A DNA stretch of 37,942 bases from Sphingomonas palustris (GCA_026225215.1 JAMFSI010000049.1:1-37942); one strand, 5' to 3'. Positions 7,351 to 16,783 are shown, counted from the first letter of the stretch. Program-made: numbers and translations. Notes: generated by a model not told the origin, from the sequence alone.

Positions 7351-8466
7351 ATGAAGGTCCAGCCCGCCGCATTCCTGCGCACTACCCTGCCGTTGGGTAT
7401 CGACATGATCGAAGCCTATGATTCGGGGCGCTATCATTCGATCTGGCTGCCCGATCATATGGTCAGCTTCTGGCCCGATTCGATCTGGACCCCCGAATTC
7501 ACCGATCTCGCCACGGTGTCGCCCAGCCCGCACCGCCATCTCGACGGCCTCGCCGTGGCCGGCGCCGCCGCCGTGCTCACGCACAACACCCCGATCGCCA
7601 CCACCGTGGTCGATACCGTGCGCCGCCACCCGGCGATGCTCGCCCAGACCGCGCTGACGCTGGACCATTTGTCGAAGGGCCGCTTCATCCTCGGCCTCGG
7701 CTCGGGCGAGCTTGAAAACACCGTGCCTTATGGCTTCGACTTCAGCCGCCCGGTCAGCCGGCTGGAAGAATCGATCAAGGTGATCAAATTGCTGTGGCAA
7801 AGCGATGGCCCGATCGATTTCCATGGCGAGTTCTACCAGCTCGAACACGCCCGCATGGACACCGAGCTTTATGACGGCAAATGCCCGCCGATCTGGCTCG
7901 GCGCCGCCGGCCCGCGCATGTTGCGCATCACCGGACGCGAAGGCGATGGCTGGTGGCCCGCCGGCGCCTATACGCCTGAGGATTACGCCGCCAAGCTCAA
8001 GGTGATCCTCGATGCCGGCGGTGCCGCCGGACGCGACATGTCGCATTTCGTGCCCGCGATCACGCAGATCAGCCTGATCGGCGATGCCGGCGAAATCGAC
8101 GAGATGCTCGAAACGCCGATGGTCAAATCGATCATCCTGATGCTGACCGCGGAGGATCTGAGGCAATTCGGCTATGAACACCCGATGGGCCCGACCTGGC
8201 GCGGGATCATGGACTTCGATCCGGTCAAGCTCAGCCGCGACAAGATCATCGCCTTCTGCGACGCGGTGAACACCCAGGCGATCCGCGATATCTTCCCCGT
8301 AGGTACCCCCGCCGAGGTCGCCGCCAATTTCAAGGGGCTCGCCGATGCCGGCATGCGCGTATTCAAGGTGATGGATTACGGCGGCATGGCCGGCCTTAAA
8401 TACGGCGCGAAATCGGCCGAGAAGGTCCGCGCAGTCGAGGACGAGCTACTGCGGCTTTGTGCATGA
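7351..8466 (+). CDS. LLM-class flavin-dependent oxidoreductase (luciferase-like fold)
   Basis: The 371-residue product is a member of the bacterial luciferase-like superfamily (TIM barrel, FMN or F420). Typical segments are IWLPDHM near 30-37, the HNTPIATTVVDTVRRHPAMLAQ region, the LGLGSGELEN nucleotide-binding stretch, and PIWLGAAGPRML with GREGDGWW. The early WLPDHM...W.P segment reminds me of the phthiodiolone ketoreductase-type F420 enzymes, so it may reduce a ketone rather than act as a monooxygenase. The start is set by GGAAGAGGA about 11 bases upstream; a longer frame runs back into the regulator gene. Its stop overlaps the sulfotransferase start (ATGA), so the two are translationally coupled. 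Confidence 0.87.
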   Translation: MKVQPAAFLRTTLPLGIDMIEAYDSGRYHSIWLPDHMVSFWPDSIWTPEFTDLATVSPSPHRHLDGLAVAGAAAVLTHNTPIATTVVDTVRRHPAMLAQTALTLDHLSKGRFILGLGSGELENTVPYGFDFSRPVSRLEESIKVIKLLWQSDGPIDFHGEFYQLEHARMDTELYDGKCPPIWLGAAGPRMLRITGREGDGWWPAGAYTPEDYAAKLKVILDAGGAAGRDMSHFVPAITQISLIGDAGEIDEMLETPMVKSIILMLTAEDLRQFGYEHPMGPTWRGIMDFDPVKLSRDKIIAFCDAVNTQAIRDIFPVGTPAEVAANFKGLADAGMRVFKVMDYGGMAGLKYGAKSAEKVRAVEDELLRLCA

Positions 8467-9632
8467 CCGGCGATCTGAAGGCCGGGGCGCTGCTCGCCCG
8501 CGCGACCGCAGAAACCGGCTTGTCGGACTGGAGCGACCCCAGCTTCACCGAGCGCTTCGGGCTGGCGGTCGCGCATATCAATACCATTGCCATGGATGCT
8601 GCGGGCCGCCACGCCGCTGCTGAAAACATCCACTGGCTGCTGACCGACCGCCTGCGCTTTTTCGAGGACCGCAAGCGCTTCCCCCTCGCCGATGAGGTGA
8701 TCGAGGCACCGATGTTCGCCACCGGCGAGCCGCGCTCGGGCACCACGCTGATGCATGCGCTGATGTCGGTCGATCCTGACGCGCGCGCCTTGCGCTTCTG
8801 GGAAGTGATGCATCCCTCGCCGCCGCCTGGTACTACTGGTCCTGGCGATCCGCGTATCATCCTGGCCGACGACGAATGGCGCGAAATCAACACCAAGATG
8901 TGGAAATGGCTGCATTGCCATCCCTATAACGACATGCTGGGCGATGGCTTGCCCGAGGACGAGCGGACCTGGGCCTTCGACTTTCGCGTGATGACCCCCA
9001 CGGCATGGTGGCGGGTGCCGATGCAGAATCTGTCGATGGGGCTGCCCACCGATTCCGCTGCGCAATACCGCATCCACAAGGCGATGCTGCAAGCCTTCCA
9101 ATACCAGCGCCCGCGCAAATATTGGGTGCTCAAAGGCTTCCACGGCTTCCGACTCAAGGAATTCTTCGACACCTACCCCGATGCCACGCTCGTCTATTTG
9201 CACCGCGATCCGGTCCAAGTCGCCGCTTCGAGCACGATGATGATGGCCGACATCATGGAGGGGATCGTCGGCGCCATCGATCTCAAGGCCGAAGCGCAGA
9301 TGCACCTCGGCCGGGTCCGTGCAAGCATCGCCAACACCATGAGCAATCCGCTGCTCGACGATCCCCGCATCCATCACGTCCGCTACGTCGATTTCGTCGC
9401 CGATCCGGTGGGCACGATCCGGGGCTATTATCAATTCGCCGGGCGGGTGTTCACACCGCAGGCGGAGGCGGCGATGCGCGGCTATCTCGCGAACAACAAG
9501 GGCGATCGCCACGGCAAATTTGCCTATTCATCGCAATTGCTGGTCGATGCCGGTGAGAGCCTCGAGGCGCTGAACGAAGAGTTCCGCCCTTTCCGCGAAC
9601 GCTTCAACGTGCCCATCGAGCATAGGGGGTAG
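8463..9632 (+). CDS. Sulfotransferase family protein
   Basis: The 389-residue product has the 5'-phosphosulfate loop TGEPRSGTTL at about 88-97 and the 3'-phosphate motif VYLHRDPVQVAAS at about 244-256, which define PAPS-dependent sulfotransferases. They transfer sulfate to hydroxyl groups of small or lipidic molecules. The start ATG lies inside the ATGA overlap with the LLM gene. An ATG two codons upstream is also possible but would lie deeper in that gene. A second, internally deleted copy of a related gene lies at 5402-5740. In sphingomonads and mycobacteria such proteins often neighbour LLM enzymes. The acceptor is unknown. Confidence 0.87.
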   Translation: MTGDLKAGALLARATAETGLSDWSDPSFTERFGLAVAHINTIAMDAAGRHAAAENIHWLLTDRLRFFEDRKRFPLADEVIEAPMFATGEPRSGTTLMHALMSVDPDARALRFWEVMHPSPPPGTTGPGDPRIILADDEWREINTKMWKWLHCHPYNDMLGDGLPEDERTWAFDFRVMTPTAWWRVPMQNLSMGLPTDSAAQYRIHKAMLQAFQYQRPRKYWVLKGFHGFRLKEFFDTYPDATLVYLHRDPVQVAASSTMMMADIMEGIVGAIDLKAEAQMHLGRVRASIANTMSNPLLDDPRIHHVRYVDFVADPVGTIRGYYQFAGRVFTPQAEAAMRGYLANNKGDRHGKFAYSSQLLVDAGESLEALNEEFRPFRERFNVPIEHRG

Positions 9633-9669
9633 CGACAATGGACATTGTGGGTGCCTCATTTACCCTCCC

Positions 9670-9758
9670 GCCCGTCCTGAGCTTGTCGAAGGGCTGCTTT
9701 TCTTTTCGAAGGTTGCTCCGAAAGAAGGACAATGCTTCGACAAGCTCAGCACGGACGG
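9670..9758. repeat. Inverted repeat element (GAGCTTGTCGAAG family), copy 3
   Basis: The arms CCCGTCCTGAGCTTGTCGAAG and, in complement, GCTTCGACAAGCTCAGC with GGACGG enclose about 35 bases. It lies between the sulfotransferase stop and the next gene, and may separate two transcription units. Confidence 0.85.
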
Positions 9759-9794
9759 ATAGGTTTAATCCATCAGCCACGGGTATCAGCGACC

Positions 9795-10604
9795 ATGCAT
9801 AAGCGCGTCTGCCTGCATCAGGTCGGCTTCCTTGAGGAAAGCACCAAAGCCTTCATCGCCTTCTGCCGCGAGATCGGCGTCGCGCATATGACCCTGGCCA
9901 ATCCGCATATGCTCGGGCCGGGCGTTTTGGCCGAGGCGAGCGCCGCGCTCGCCTCTGGCGGGACAAGCGCCACAAATCTCACCCAGGTCTTCGCGCGCTA
10001 CCCCGATGTTGAACGCGATAGCGGCGAGGCGGCGCTGCGACTCAACGAGGCGATTGACGCCGCCGCCGCGCTGGGCGCGCCATCGCTTTATATCGTCTCG
10101 GGCGGTCGCGGCTCGCTCGACTGGGAGCCGGCGGCGGAGCGGCTGGCCGCGCTGATCGCGCCGTGCCGCACACACGCCGCAGCCCAGAATGTCATGCTGC
10201 TGGTCGAGACCGCCAATCTGCTCAATGCCGACATCCACTTCGCGCATACGCTGGACGATACCATCCGCCTCGCCGAAATCGCCCAAATCGGCGTCTGCAT
10301 CGATCTCGGCGCCTGCTGGTTCGAAGGCGATCTCAAGGCGAAATTCGCCCGCGCCATGCCGCTGACGGGGCTCGTCCAGGTCAGCGACTATGTGCTCGGC
10401 GACCGCTCCACACCCTGCCGCGCGGTGCCGGGTGACGGCGTAGTCCCGCTCGAACGGCTGATCGGTGATCTGCTCGAAACAGGCTATCGCGGCGTGTTCG
10501 ATCTCGAACTGGTCGGCCCGCGCATCACCGCCGAAGGGCATCGCAACGCCTTCCGCCGTGCAGCCGAAAACCTCTCCGAAATCCTCCTCCGATTGGGAGC
10601 TTAA
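9795..10604 (+). CDS. Sugar phosphate isomerase/epimerase-like TIM-barrel protein
   Basis: The 269-residue product looks like an AP-endonuclease-2/xylose-isomerase-type TIM barrel. Metal-site-like segments are LLVETAN near 137-143 (Glu), VCIDLGACWFEGD near 170-182 (Asp) and a C-terminal FDLELVGPR (Glu). Members isomerise or epimerise sugars, or act on inositols and dehydroshikimate. The start MHKRVCLHQ is the only good ATG after the repeat; an upstream in-frame start would run through repeat DNA. The next gene begins 3 bases after its stop, so they form an operon. It is specific enough to say TIM barrel but not to name a substrate. Confidence 0.75.
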   Translation: MHKRVCLHQVGFLEESTKAFIAFCREIGVAHMTLANPHMLGPGVLAEASAALASGGTSATNLTQVFARYPDVERDSGEAALRLNEAIDAAAALGAPSLYIVSGGRGSLDWEPAAERLAALIAPCRTHAAAQNVMLLVETANLLNADIHFAHTLDDTIRLAEIAQIGVCIDLGACWFEGDLKAKFARAMPLTGLVQVSDYVLGDRSTPCRAVPGDGVVPLERLIGDLLETGYRGVFDLELVGPRITAEGHRNAFRRAAENLSEILLRLGA

Positions 10605-10607
10605 AGC

Positions 10608-11840
10608 ATGGCCTATGGCGACGGACCCGCAGACGAAGCCCTGCGCAGCGCATGGGAGAAATTCTGCGATGATTTGCGCGATGCCGGCAGCCTGATCTTC
10701 AAGGATGCCAACCCGGCGCTACCCCTGCACCGCGCCGATGCGCTGCGCTTCCTCACCCAAAACCTCGGCCAAGCCTTCGATCTCGCGCTGGAAACCAAGG
10801 ACCCCGCCTTCCCGCAAATCCATCCCTTCTGCACCCCCAGCCGCAAACTTGGCGGCGATGTCGCCGACTTCACGTACCGGCAGGCGTGGATCGACGGCCA
10901 GTACGCTTATCGCATCAGCGGCAAACGCGGCACCGCGCGCTGGTTCAACCTCACCGTGCAAGGCCCGCGCCCCGCGATCACCGCCAGCGGCGCGCCCAGC
11001 CTGCACGAGCCCTTCGGCGATATCCCCGAATGCAATATCCTCGGCAGCCAGATCGAAACCGATGCCGACGGCAATTTCGACCTTTTCATCGGCGGCGAAC
11101 AACGTGCCGCCAACTGGCTGCCTACCACCCCCGGCTCCCGCAAGCTGTTCATCCGCGAAGCCTTCGACGCCTGGGGCGAAACCCCCACCCCGCTCACCAT
11201 CGAGCGCATCGGCATGGACGGCCCCCGCCCCGTCCCCACCGCCGAGCGCATGATCGAGGCCACGCAATGGGCCGGCAATTTCCTCACCAGCATGATGCGC
11301 GACTGGCCCGAACATAGCTGGGCCAATTCCGGCGGCGTCTGCGATCCCAACCAGCGCAACCTGTTTCCCGCCGACAAACGCGCCAATACCGCCGACGACG
11401 CCAAGCGCGGCCGCATGGCCGCACATATGATTTGGCAACTCCAACCCGATGAAGCGCTGATCGTCGAAATGGACATGCACGACGGCTTCTGGATCTTCAA
11501 CATGGGCGGCGTCTTCGTCGGCAGCTCCGATTTCCTCACCCGCCCGGTCAGCTACACTCCCGCCCGCACCCGGATCGGCGCGGACAAAGTCGCCCGCTTC
11601 GTCATCGCCCACCAGGACCCCCGCGTCGCCAATTGGCTCGACACCCAGGGCTTCAGCGATGGCAACCTCACTTACCGCAATCTGCTGAGCCAGAACCCGG
11701 CGCAGTTCCGCACCCGGCTGGTCAAATTCGCCGATCTTGCCGATGTGCTGCCCGTCGATACCGCGATGGTCACGCCGGTGGAGCGTGAGGAGGAGCGCTT
11801 GAAGAGGTATCGGGCGATTAAGTTGAGATACGGGATTTAA
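10608..11840 (+). CDS. Uncharacterised DUF1214-like protein
   Basis: The 410-residue soluble protein has no signal peptide or membrane segments. Features such as an early SAWEKFCDDLRDAG segment, LHRADALRFLTQNLGQAFDLALE, HPFCTPSRKLGGD and a WIDGQYAYRISG strand match what I know of DUF1214-type proteins annotated beside degradation genes in sphingomonads and actinobacteria. No catalytic motif can be named. It starts 3 bases after the TIM-barrel gene with GGGAG about 8 bases upstream of the ATG, so both are cotranscribed and probably work on the same compound. A hairpin follows the stop codon. Confidence 0.6.
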   Translation: MAYGDGPADEALRSAWEKFCDDLRDAGSLIFKDANPALPLHRADALRFLTQNLGQAFDLALETKDPAFPQIHPFCTPSRKLGGDVADFTYRQAWIDGQYAYRISGKRGTARWFNLTVQGPRPAITASGAPSLHEPFGDIPECNILGSQIETDADGNFDLFIGGEQRAANWLPTTPGSRKLFIREAFDAWGETPTPLTIERIGMDGPRPVPTAERMIEATQWAGNFLTSMMRDWPEHSWANSGGVCDPNQRNLFPADKRANTADDAKRGRMAAHMIWQLQPDEALIVEMDMHDGFWIFNMGGVFVGSSDFLTRPVSYTPARTRIGADKVARFVIAHQDPRVANWLDTQGFSDGNLTYRNLLSQNPAQFRTRLVKFADLADVLPVDTAMVTPVEREEERLKRYRAIKLRYGI

Positions 11841-11851
11841 GGGATTAGACT

Positions 11852-11870
11852 TGGGGCCAGGGGCCCCAAA
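11852..11870. terminator. GC-rich hairpin after the DUF1214-like gene
   Basis: TTGGGGCC and GGCCCCAA pair perfectly across a 3-base loop, 12 bases after the stop codon. There is no T-run, so it is either a factor-dependent stop, an mRNA-stabilising hairpin or a member of the small palindrome family also seen at 24880. Confidence 0.5.
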
Positions 11871-12040
11871 CCCCGTTCCTGTCCTGGTCGTGCGAAAGAA
11901 CTGGCGCAGCGCTTTAACATGGCTTTCGCGCCTCGCTAGAATCCATTAGCTTGCGAATCCGAGGACGCTGGCCAGTCATCGAGCCGTCGCGTTCCTATCC
12001 TAGCATCGCAACACCGCACTCGAGCGCAGGAACCCGGACC

Positions 12041-12871
12041 ATGGCCAGCAGCACCTTTACGACCAGCGACGGCACCGAGATTTTCTACAAGGACTGGGGC
12101 ACCGGCCAGCCGATCGTATTCCACCACGGCTGGCCGCTGAGTGCCGACGACTGGGACGGCCAGATGCTGTTCTTCCTGGCCCAGGGCTACCGCGTAATCG
12201 CGCATGACCGGCGCGGCCACGGTCGCTCGACGCAGACCGACCTCGGCAACGACATGGACACCTATGCCGCCGACAGCGCCGCCCTGGTCGAGCATCTCGA
12301 TCTCAAAAACGCCATTCACGTCGGTCATTCGACCGGCGGCGGCGAAGTCATCCGCTATGTCGCCCGCTATGGCGGCAATGGGCGCGTCGCCAAGGCGGCG
12401 ATCATCAGCGCGATTTCCCCGCTGATGCTCAAAACCGAAGCCAACCCGACCGGCACCCCGATCGAAGTCTTCGACGGCTTCCGCGCCGGCATGGCCAACC
12501 GGGCGCAATTCTATCGCGATATCCCCGAAGGGCCGTTCTACGGCTTCAATCGTCCGGGTGCCAAGGTCTCAACCGGGATCATCAACAATTGGTGGCGCCA
12601 GGGTATGAGCGGCGGCACCAAAGCGCATTACGACTGCATCAAGGTCTTCTCGGAAACCGATCTGACCGAGGATTTGAAGTCCATCACCCTGCCAGTGCTA
12701 GTGCTGCATAGCGAGGACGACCAGATCGTCCCCTTCGCCGCATCGGGGCCGCTCGCCGCCAAGCTGCTGCCCAATGCGACGTTCAAAGTTTACAAGGATC
12801 TGCCGCATGGGATGCCCACCACCCACGCGGATATCATCAACGCCGACCTGCTGGCGTTTATCAAGGCTTAA
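12041..12871 (+). CDS. Alpha/beta hydrolase, non-haem chloroperoxidase/arylesterase type
   Basis: The 276-residue protein has the family's usual length and hallmarks. [14 protein letters not shown] forms the oxyanion region at about 28-41, [10 protein letters not shown] is at 54-63, the nucleophile elbow GHSTGG is at 95-100 (Ser97), HSEDDQIVP carries the acid, and [10 protein letters not shown] carries the histidine. Such proteins hydrolyse esters and show perhydrolase (cofactor-free haloperoxidase) activity with peroxide and a carboxylic acid. AGGAA lies about 8 bases before the chosen ATG; in-frame starts further upstream have no ribosome binding site. It is probably a single-gene unit. The physiological substrate is unknown. 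Confidence 0.9.
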   Translation: MASSTFTTSDGTEIFYKDWGTGQPIVFHHGWPLSADDWDGQMLFFLAQGYRVIAHDRRGHGRSTQTDLGNDMDTYAADSAALVEHLDLKNAIHVGHSTGGGEVIRYVARYGGNGRVAKAAIISAISPLMLKTEANPTGTPIEVFDGFRAGMANRAQFYRDIPEGPFYGFNRPGAKVSTGIINNWWRQGMSGGTKAHYDCIKVFSETDLTEDLKSITLPVLVLHSEDDQIVPFAASGPLAAKLLPNATFKVYKDLPHGMPTTHADIINADLLAFIKA

Positions 12872-12976
12872 GGTCCTGTATTTTGCAGTTGAGATGCTGA
12901 CTGATGACGCAGCGTCGCCTTGGTATCCGGCGATCAAATCGCTGTATTGAATATAGGCGGAAGGGAGGGAGGAGGC

Positions 12977-13519
12977 GTGAATCACCTCGAACAGCTTGTT
13001 TCGGAATGGCTCCAATATAAGGGCTACTTCGTCAGAACATCTGTCCCTGTCGGAGCCCGCGATCGCGGAGGCTATGAGGGTGAACTAAATGTTGTGGCAG
13101 TTCACCTACCCCACAAGCACCTGCTGCATGTAGAATGCTCACTTGATGCGCTATCGAAAGAGAAGCGGCAGGAACGTTTCCGCCTCAAGTTTGAACGAGG
13201 CGCGCGCTACATCCACGAAGCGTTTAAGGGCCTGGAACTTCCGGAGAAAGTAGATCAGATCGTTATCCTGCAATTTGCGAGCGGGATCGATCGGGAATTT
13301 GGAGGCGCTCGTCTCGTTACTGGGCGCGAATTAATCCACGAAATAATTGCCGGTCTGCAAGGCACATCGCCCGCCAGTAAAGCTGTTTCCTCCAACCTTC
13401 CGCTCCTTCGAACGCTTCAGCTTGCGGCGGATGCTAATGCTCACCTTGAGGCCGATAATCCGCTCCATAGAATCGTTCGAACTATTGAAAACGAGGGCGT
13501 GGGCGACATCGAAATTTGA
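12977..13519 (+). CDS. Hypothetical protein with PD-(D/E)XK nuclease-like signature, lower GC
   Basis: The 180-residue product is not assigned to a named family. A YEGELNVVAVH strand (Glu34, Glu36, Asn38) followed by LLHVECS (Glu53, Ser55) has the spacing of the PD-(D/E)XK restriction-endonuclease fold, but the usual Asp is Asn and the usual Lys is Ser, so it may be inactive or a structural relative. The GTG start follows an unusually long purine-rich ribosome binding site (AGGGAGGGAGGAGG); a TTG start 57 bases upstream is less likely. Codon use is more AT-rich than the neighbours, with codons such as AAA, TTT and ATT, suggesting recent acquisition. It stands alone, and no methyltransferase or toxin partner is adjacent. 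Confidence 0.6.
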   Translation: MNHLEQLVSEWLQYKGYFVRTSVPVGARDRGGYEGELNVVAVHLPHKHLLHVECSLDALSKEKRQERFRLKFERGARYIHEAFKGLELPEKVDQIVILQFASGIDREFGGARLVTGRELIHEIIAGLQGTSPASKAVSSNLPLLRTLQLAADANAHLEADNPLHRIVRTIENEGVGDIEI

Positions 13520-13619
13520 CATTCTGAAGCACTACAGACTTGGCCGTCACTGCGAGTTACGTGTCAAGAAAAGACGGCAGCTCGACAGTTTGATTTGTGT
13601 CAGCCTACAGCACTCGCGC

Positions 13620-15473
13620 CTAGTCCCTCTCGACCTGGCTCACATCGCGCACCGCACCGCGCGCGGCATTGGTCGTCAGCGCGGCATAGGCGCGGAGCGC
13701 CACGGAGACATTACGCTTGCGACCGTGGGGTTTCCAGGCCTTTGCCCCACGCGCGATCATCGCCTCATGGCGCGCTGCCAGTTCGGCGTCGGGAACGTCG
13801 AGCTTGATGACGCGATTGGGGATATCGATGACGATCGGGTCGCCGCTGTTGACCAAGGCGATCAGACCCCCTTCCGCCGCTTCCGGCGAGACATGGCCGA
13901 TCGACAGTCCCGAAGTACCGCCGGAAAAGCGCCCGTCAGTGATCAGCGCGCAGGCTTTGCCCAGGCCTTTCGATTTCAGATAGCTGGTGGGATAGAGCAT
14001 TTCCTGCATCCCCGGACCGCCCTTCGGCCCTTCGTAGCGGATGACGACGACATCGCCTTCCTTCACCTCATTGCCAAGGATACCGGCAACGGCGGCGTCC
14101 TGGCTCTCATAGACCCGCGCGGTGCCGTGGAAGGTGAGGATGCTGTCATCGACGCCAGCGGTCTTGACGATGCAGCCTTCGGGCGCGAGATTGCCGAACA
14201 GCACGGCGAGGCCACCATCCTTCGAGAACGGGTTTGCGGCATTGCGGATCACCCCGGCATCGCGATCGAGGTCGAGTTCCTTCCAGCGATTGCTGGTGCT
14301 GAAGGCCACGGTGGTGCGCACGCCGCCCGGCGCCGCTTTGTAAAATTCCCTCACGCTTTCGCTTTTGCTGCGGCTGATGTCCCAGCGTTCGAGCGCCCCG
14401 CCCAGGGTCGAAGAATGGACGGTGGGCAGGCTGGTATCGATCAGCCCCGCCTTATCGAGCTGCCCCAGGATCGCCATGATCCCCCCGGCGCGGTGGACAT
14501 CCTCCATATGCACGTCCGCCTTGGCCGGCGCCACCTTGCACAGGCAGGGGACACGGCGCGACAGCCGGTCGATATCGGCCATGGTGAACGGCACTTCGCC
14601 CTCGTAAGCGGCGGCCAGCAAGTGCAGCACGGTATTAGTCGAGCCGCCCATGGCGATGTCGAGGCTCATGGCGTTCTCGAAGGCGGCAAAGCTGGCAATG
14701 TTGCGCGGCAAAGCCGAGGCATCGTCCTGCTCGTACCAGCGCTTGGCGAGTTCGACGATGGTGTGGCCCGCCTCGCGAAACAGCTTCTCGCGATCGGCAT
14801 GCGTGGCCAGCACCGAGCCGTTGCCGGGCAGCGACAGCCCGAGCGCTTCGGTCAGGCAATTCATCGAATTGGCGGTGAACATCCCCGAGCAGGAGCCGCA
14901 AGTCGGGCAAGCCGAACGCTCGATGACCGCTACTTCCTCGTCGGTATAGCGGTCGTCCACCGCCGCCACCATCGCGTCCACCAGATCGAGCGCGATCGTC
15001 TGCCCGCGAATATCGGCCTTGCCCGCTTCCATCGGCCCGCCCGACACGAAGATCGCCGGGATATTGAGCCGCATCGCCGCCATCAGCATCCCCGGCGTGA
15101 TCTTGTCGCAATTGGAGATGCAGACCAGCGCATCGGCGCAATGAGCATTGGCCATATATTCGACGCTGTCGGCGATCAGGTCGCGGCTGGGCAGCGAATA
15201 AAGCATACCATCGTGGCCCATGGCGATGCCATCATCGACGGCGATAGTGTTGAATTCCTTGGCGACACCGCCCGCCGCCTCGATCTCCCGCGCGACCAAT
15301 TGGCCGAGATCCTTGAGATGGACATGCCCGGGCACGAATTGGGTAAAGCTGTTGGCGACCGCGATGATCGGCTTGCCGAAATCCTCGTCGGTCATGCCGG
15401 TAGCCCGCCATAATCCGCGCGCGCCTGCCATATTGCGGCCGTGCGTGCTGGTGCGTGAACGATAATGCGGCAT
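13620..15473 (-). CDS. ilvD: Dihydroxy-acid dehydratase
   Basis: The 617-residue protein matches IlvD over its length (E. coli IlvD is 616). It dehydrates 2,3-dihydroxy-isovalerate and 2,3-dihydroxy-3-methylvalerate in valine, leucine and isoleucine synthesis, using an iron-sulfur cluster and Mg2+. Visible family segments are the N-terminal [22 protein letters not shown], the CDKITPG cluster cysteine, [24 protein letters not shown] with further cluster cysteines, and the C-terminal [24 protein letters not shown]. The start has GGGAG about 8 bases upstream. It stands alone and diverges from a LysR-type regulator with an inverted repeat between them. The long antisense reading frame opposite it is a GC-driven shadow. 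Confidence 0.97.
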   Translation of the reverse strand: MPHYRSRTSTHGRNMAGARGLWRATGMTDEDFGKPIIAVANSFTQFVPGHVHLKDLGQLVAREIEAAGGVAKEFNTIAVDDGIAMGHDGMLYSLPSRDLIADSVEYMANAHCADALVCISNCDKITPGMLMAAMRLNIPAIFVSGGPMEAGKADIRGQTIALDLVDAMVAAVDDRYTDEEVAVIERSACPTCGSCSGMFTANSMNCLTEALGLSLPGNGSVLATHADREKLFREAGHTIVELAKRWYEQDDASALPRNIASFAAFENAMSLDIAMGGSTNTVLHLLAAAYEGEVPFTMADIDRLSRRVPCLCKVAPAKADVHMEDVHRAGGIMAILGQLDKAGLIDTSLPTVHSSTLGGALERWDISRSKSESVREFYKAAPGGVRTTVAFSTSNRWKELDLDRDAGVIRNAANPFSKDGGLAVLFGNLAPEGCIVKTAGVDDSILTFHGTARVYESQDAAVAGILGNEVKEGDVVVIRYEGPKGGPGMQEMLYPTSYLKSKGLGKACALITDGRFSGGTSGLSIGHVSPEAAEGGLIALVNSGDPIVIDIPNRVIKLDVPDAELAARHEAMIARGAKAWKPHGRKRNVSVALRAYAALTTNAARGAVRDVSQVERD

Positions 15474-15602
15474 GGGTTGGCTCCCGAGAATTTGCTTTGT
15501 CGTGTCCCGGATATGCCTTCAAGGAAAGGTTGTAAAATATATCATTGATGCTCTAAAAGGTCGCCGAAAGTATTAAAGCGCCGGATCACCAATCGGCGCA
15601 AA

Positions 15603-15740
15603 ATCCTCCCCCATTGGGGGAGGTGGCTCGCGTAGCGAGACGGAGGAGGCGCGACGTAGGAACCGTCATCGACGGAAACAAGCGTAACCCGCCCCCTCCG
15701 TCAGCCCTGCGGGCTGCCACCTCCCCCAGAGGGGGAGGAT
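15603..15740. repeat. Composite inverted repeat (CCTCCCCC-GGGGGAGG family) between ilvD and lysR
   Basis: Two palindromes, CCTCCCCCATTGGGGGAGG and CCTCCCCCAGAGGGGGAGG, flank an internal stretch whose inner arms GACGGAGGAGGCG and CCCCCTCCGTC also pair. The whole is an imperfect inverted repeat of about 140 bases, with no coding capacity. It is a different sequence family from the other repeats in the window. Confidence 0.8.
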
Positions 15741-15773
15741 CATGGTGAACCTCATCAAGCGGGGCTGCTCTAA

Positions 15774-16703
15774 ATGGACTTACGCCAGCTTCGCCATTTC
15801 CTCGCCGTCGCCGACACCCTCCATTTCGGGCGCGCCGCCGAAGCCCTGGGCATGACTCAGCCCCCGCTCAGCCAGTCGATCATGGCGCTCGAACGCGAAC
15901 TCGGCGCGGCATTGTTCCATCGCTCCAAACGCCATGTCGCGCTCACCCCCTTCGGTCGGCAATGGGCAGAACACGTTCGCCCCGCTGTACAAGCCGTGGC
16001 GGAACTGCCCCAGGTGGCGGCGCGGCTGCTGGCGGGCACGACCGGACGGCTGTCCCTCTCCTTCGTCAGCACCGCCGATTACAGCGTGCTACCGCGCCTG
16101 GTGCAGGCCTATGCGGAGCTTTATCCCGACGTCGAGATCAGCCTGATGGAGGCGACCAGCGACGTCCAGGTCGAGGCCTTGCTCGATGGCCGCGTCGATG
16201 CCGGCATCCTCATCCCCACCCGCCCCGCGCTACCCGCACCACTGGAATATCGCCCGCTACTACGCGAGCCGCTCATCGCCGCCGTGCCCGAGGCGTGGAT
16301 CGCGCAGAACCGGCTGACCGTGACCGATGATATTTTGCTGGGTGACGACTGGATGGACCAGCCGCTGATCATCTTCCCTGCGCGCGTCTCACCGGATTTC
16401 CACGAGTTGGTGCTGGGCTTCTATCGCTCGCGTGACCGGCTACCCCTGATCCGCCAGGAAGCGATCCAGATGCAGACAATCATTAGCCTGGTGTCCACCG
16501 GCATGGGCATGGCGCTCGTCCCCGAATCGCTGCGCCATCTGGCGCGGAGCGGTGTCCGCTACCTGCGATTGTCGGGGGAGCCACCCTCGCTGGAAACGGG
16601 CTTGGCCTGGAGAAAGGGTGATATGCCGGCTACCCTAACTGCGCTGATCGAGGTTTGCGACGAACACTCGGAATGGAGGCATAGCCTCTTATATTTCGAG
16701 TAA
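15774..16703 (+). CDS. LysR-family transcriptional regulator
   Basis: The 309-residue product has the N-terminal LysR winged helix (LRQLRHFLAVADTLHFGRAAEALGMTQPPLSQSIMALE, residues 3-41 or so). A linker and a periplasmic-binding-protein-like effector domain follow, beginning near LSLSFVSTADYSVLPRLV. No strong ribosome binding site precedes the ATG. It diverges from ilvD, but the inverted repeat and about 300 bases in between make control of ilvD possible rather than likely. Downstream it converges on the SDR gene of the next operon. The effector is not deducible. Confidence 0.92.
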   Translation: MDLRQLRHFLAVADTLHFGRAAEALGMTQPPLSQSIMALERELGAALFHRSKRHVALTPFGRQWAEHVRPAVQAVAELPQVAARLLAGTTGRLSLSFVSTADYSVLPRLVQAYAELYPDVEISLMEATSDVQVEALLDGRVDAGILIPTRPALPAPLEYRPLLREPLIAAVPEAWIAQNRLTVTDDILLGDDWMDQPLIIFPARVSPDFHELVLGFYRSRDRLPLIRQEAIQMQTIISLVSTGMGMALVPESLRHLARSGVRYLRLSGEPPSLETGLAWRKGDMPATLTALIEVCDEHSEWRHSLLYFE

Positions 16704-16745
16704 CGCTGTGGCTGACCTCATCCTACGCACAACCCAGCCAATGAC

Positions 16746-16777
16746 GGGGAGCGCGAGGGGGTTACCCCTCGCACCTT
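16746..16777. terminator. Hairpin between convergent lysR and SDR genes
   Basis: The palindrome GCGAGGGG-GTTA-CCCCTCGC (16753-16772) sits within a conserved context GGGAGCGCGAGGG...CCCTCGCACCTT that recurs in inverted orientation at 22651-22684. It lies between two convergent genes, so it probably terminates transcription from both sides. There is no T-run. Confidence 0.6.
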
Positions 16778-16783
16778 AACCCT

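Noticed and set aside
7351..8466. A luciferase (LuxA) that would complete a light-producing operon with the LuxC/LuxE-like genes
   Set aside because: The protein is a single LLM-family enzyme resembling ketoreductase-type members, has no LuxB partner, and lies on the other strand under a separate promoter.
13347..15413. Long plus-strand open frame opposite ilvD (688 codons)
   Set aside because: It is antisense to a clearly conserved ilvD, lacks a start signal and matches no family. It is a by-product of high GC at third codon positions.
15774..16703. ilvY-type regulator of ilvD
   Set aside because: Divergent placement alone suggested it, but the repeat-filled gap and generic LysR sequence do not support the name.
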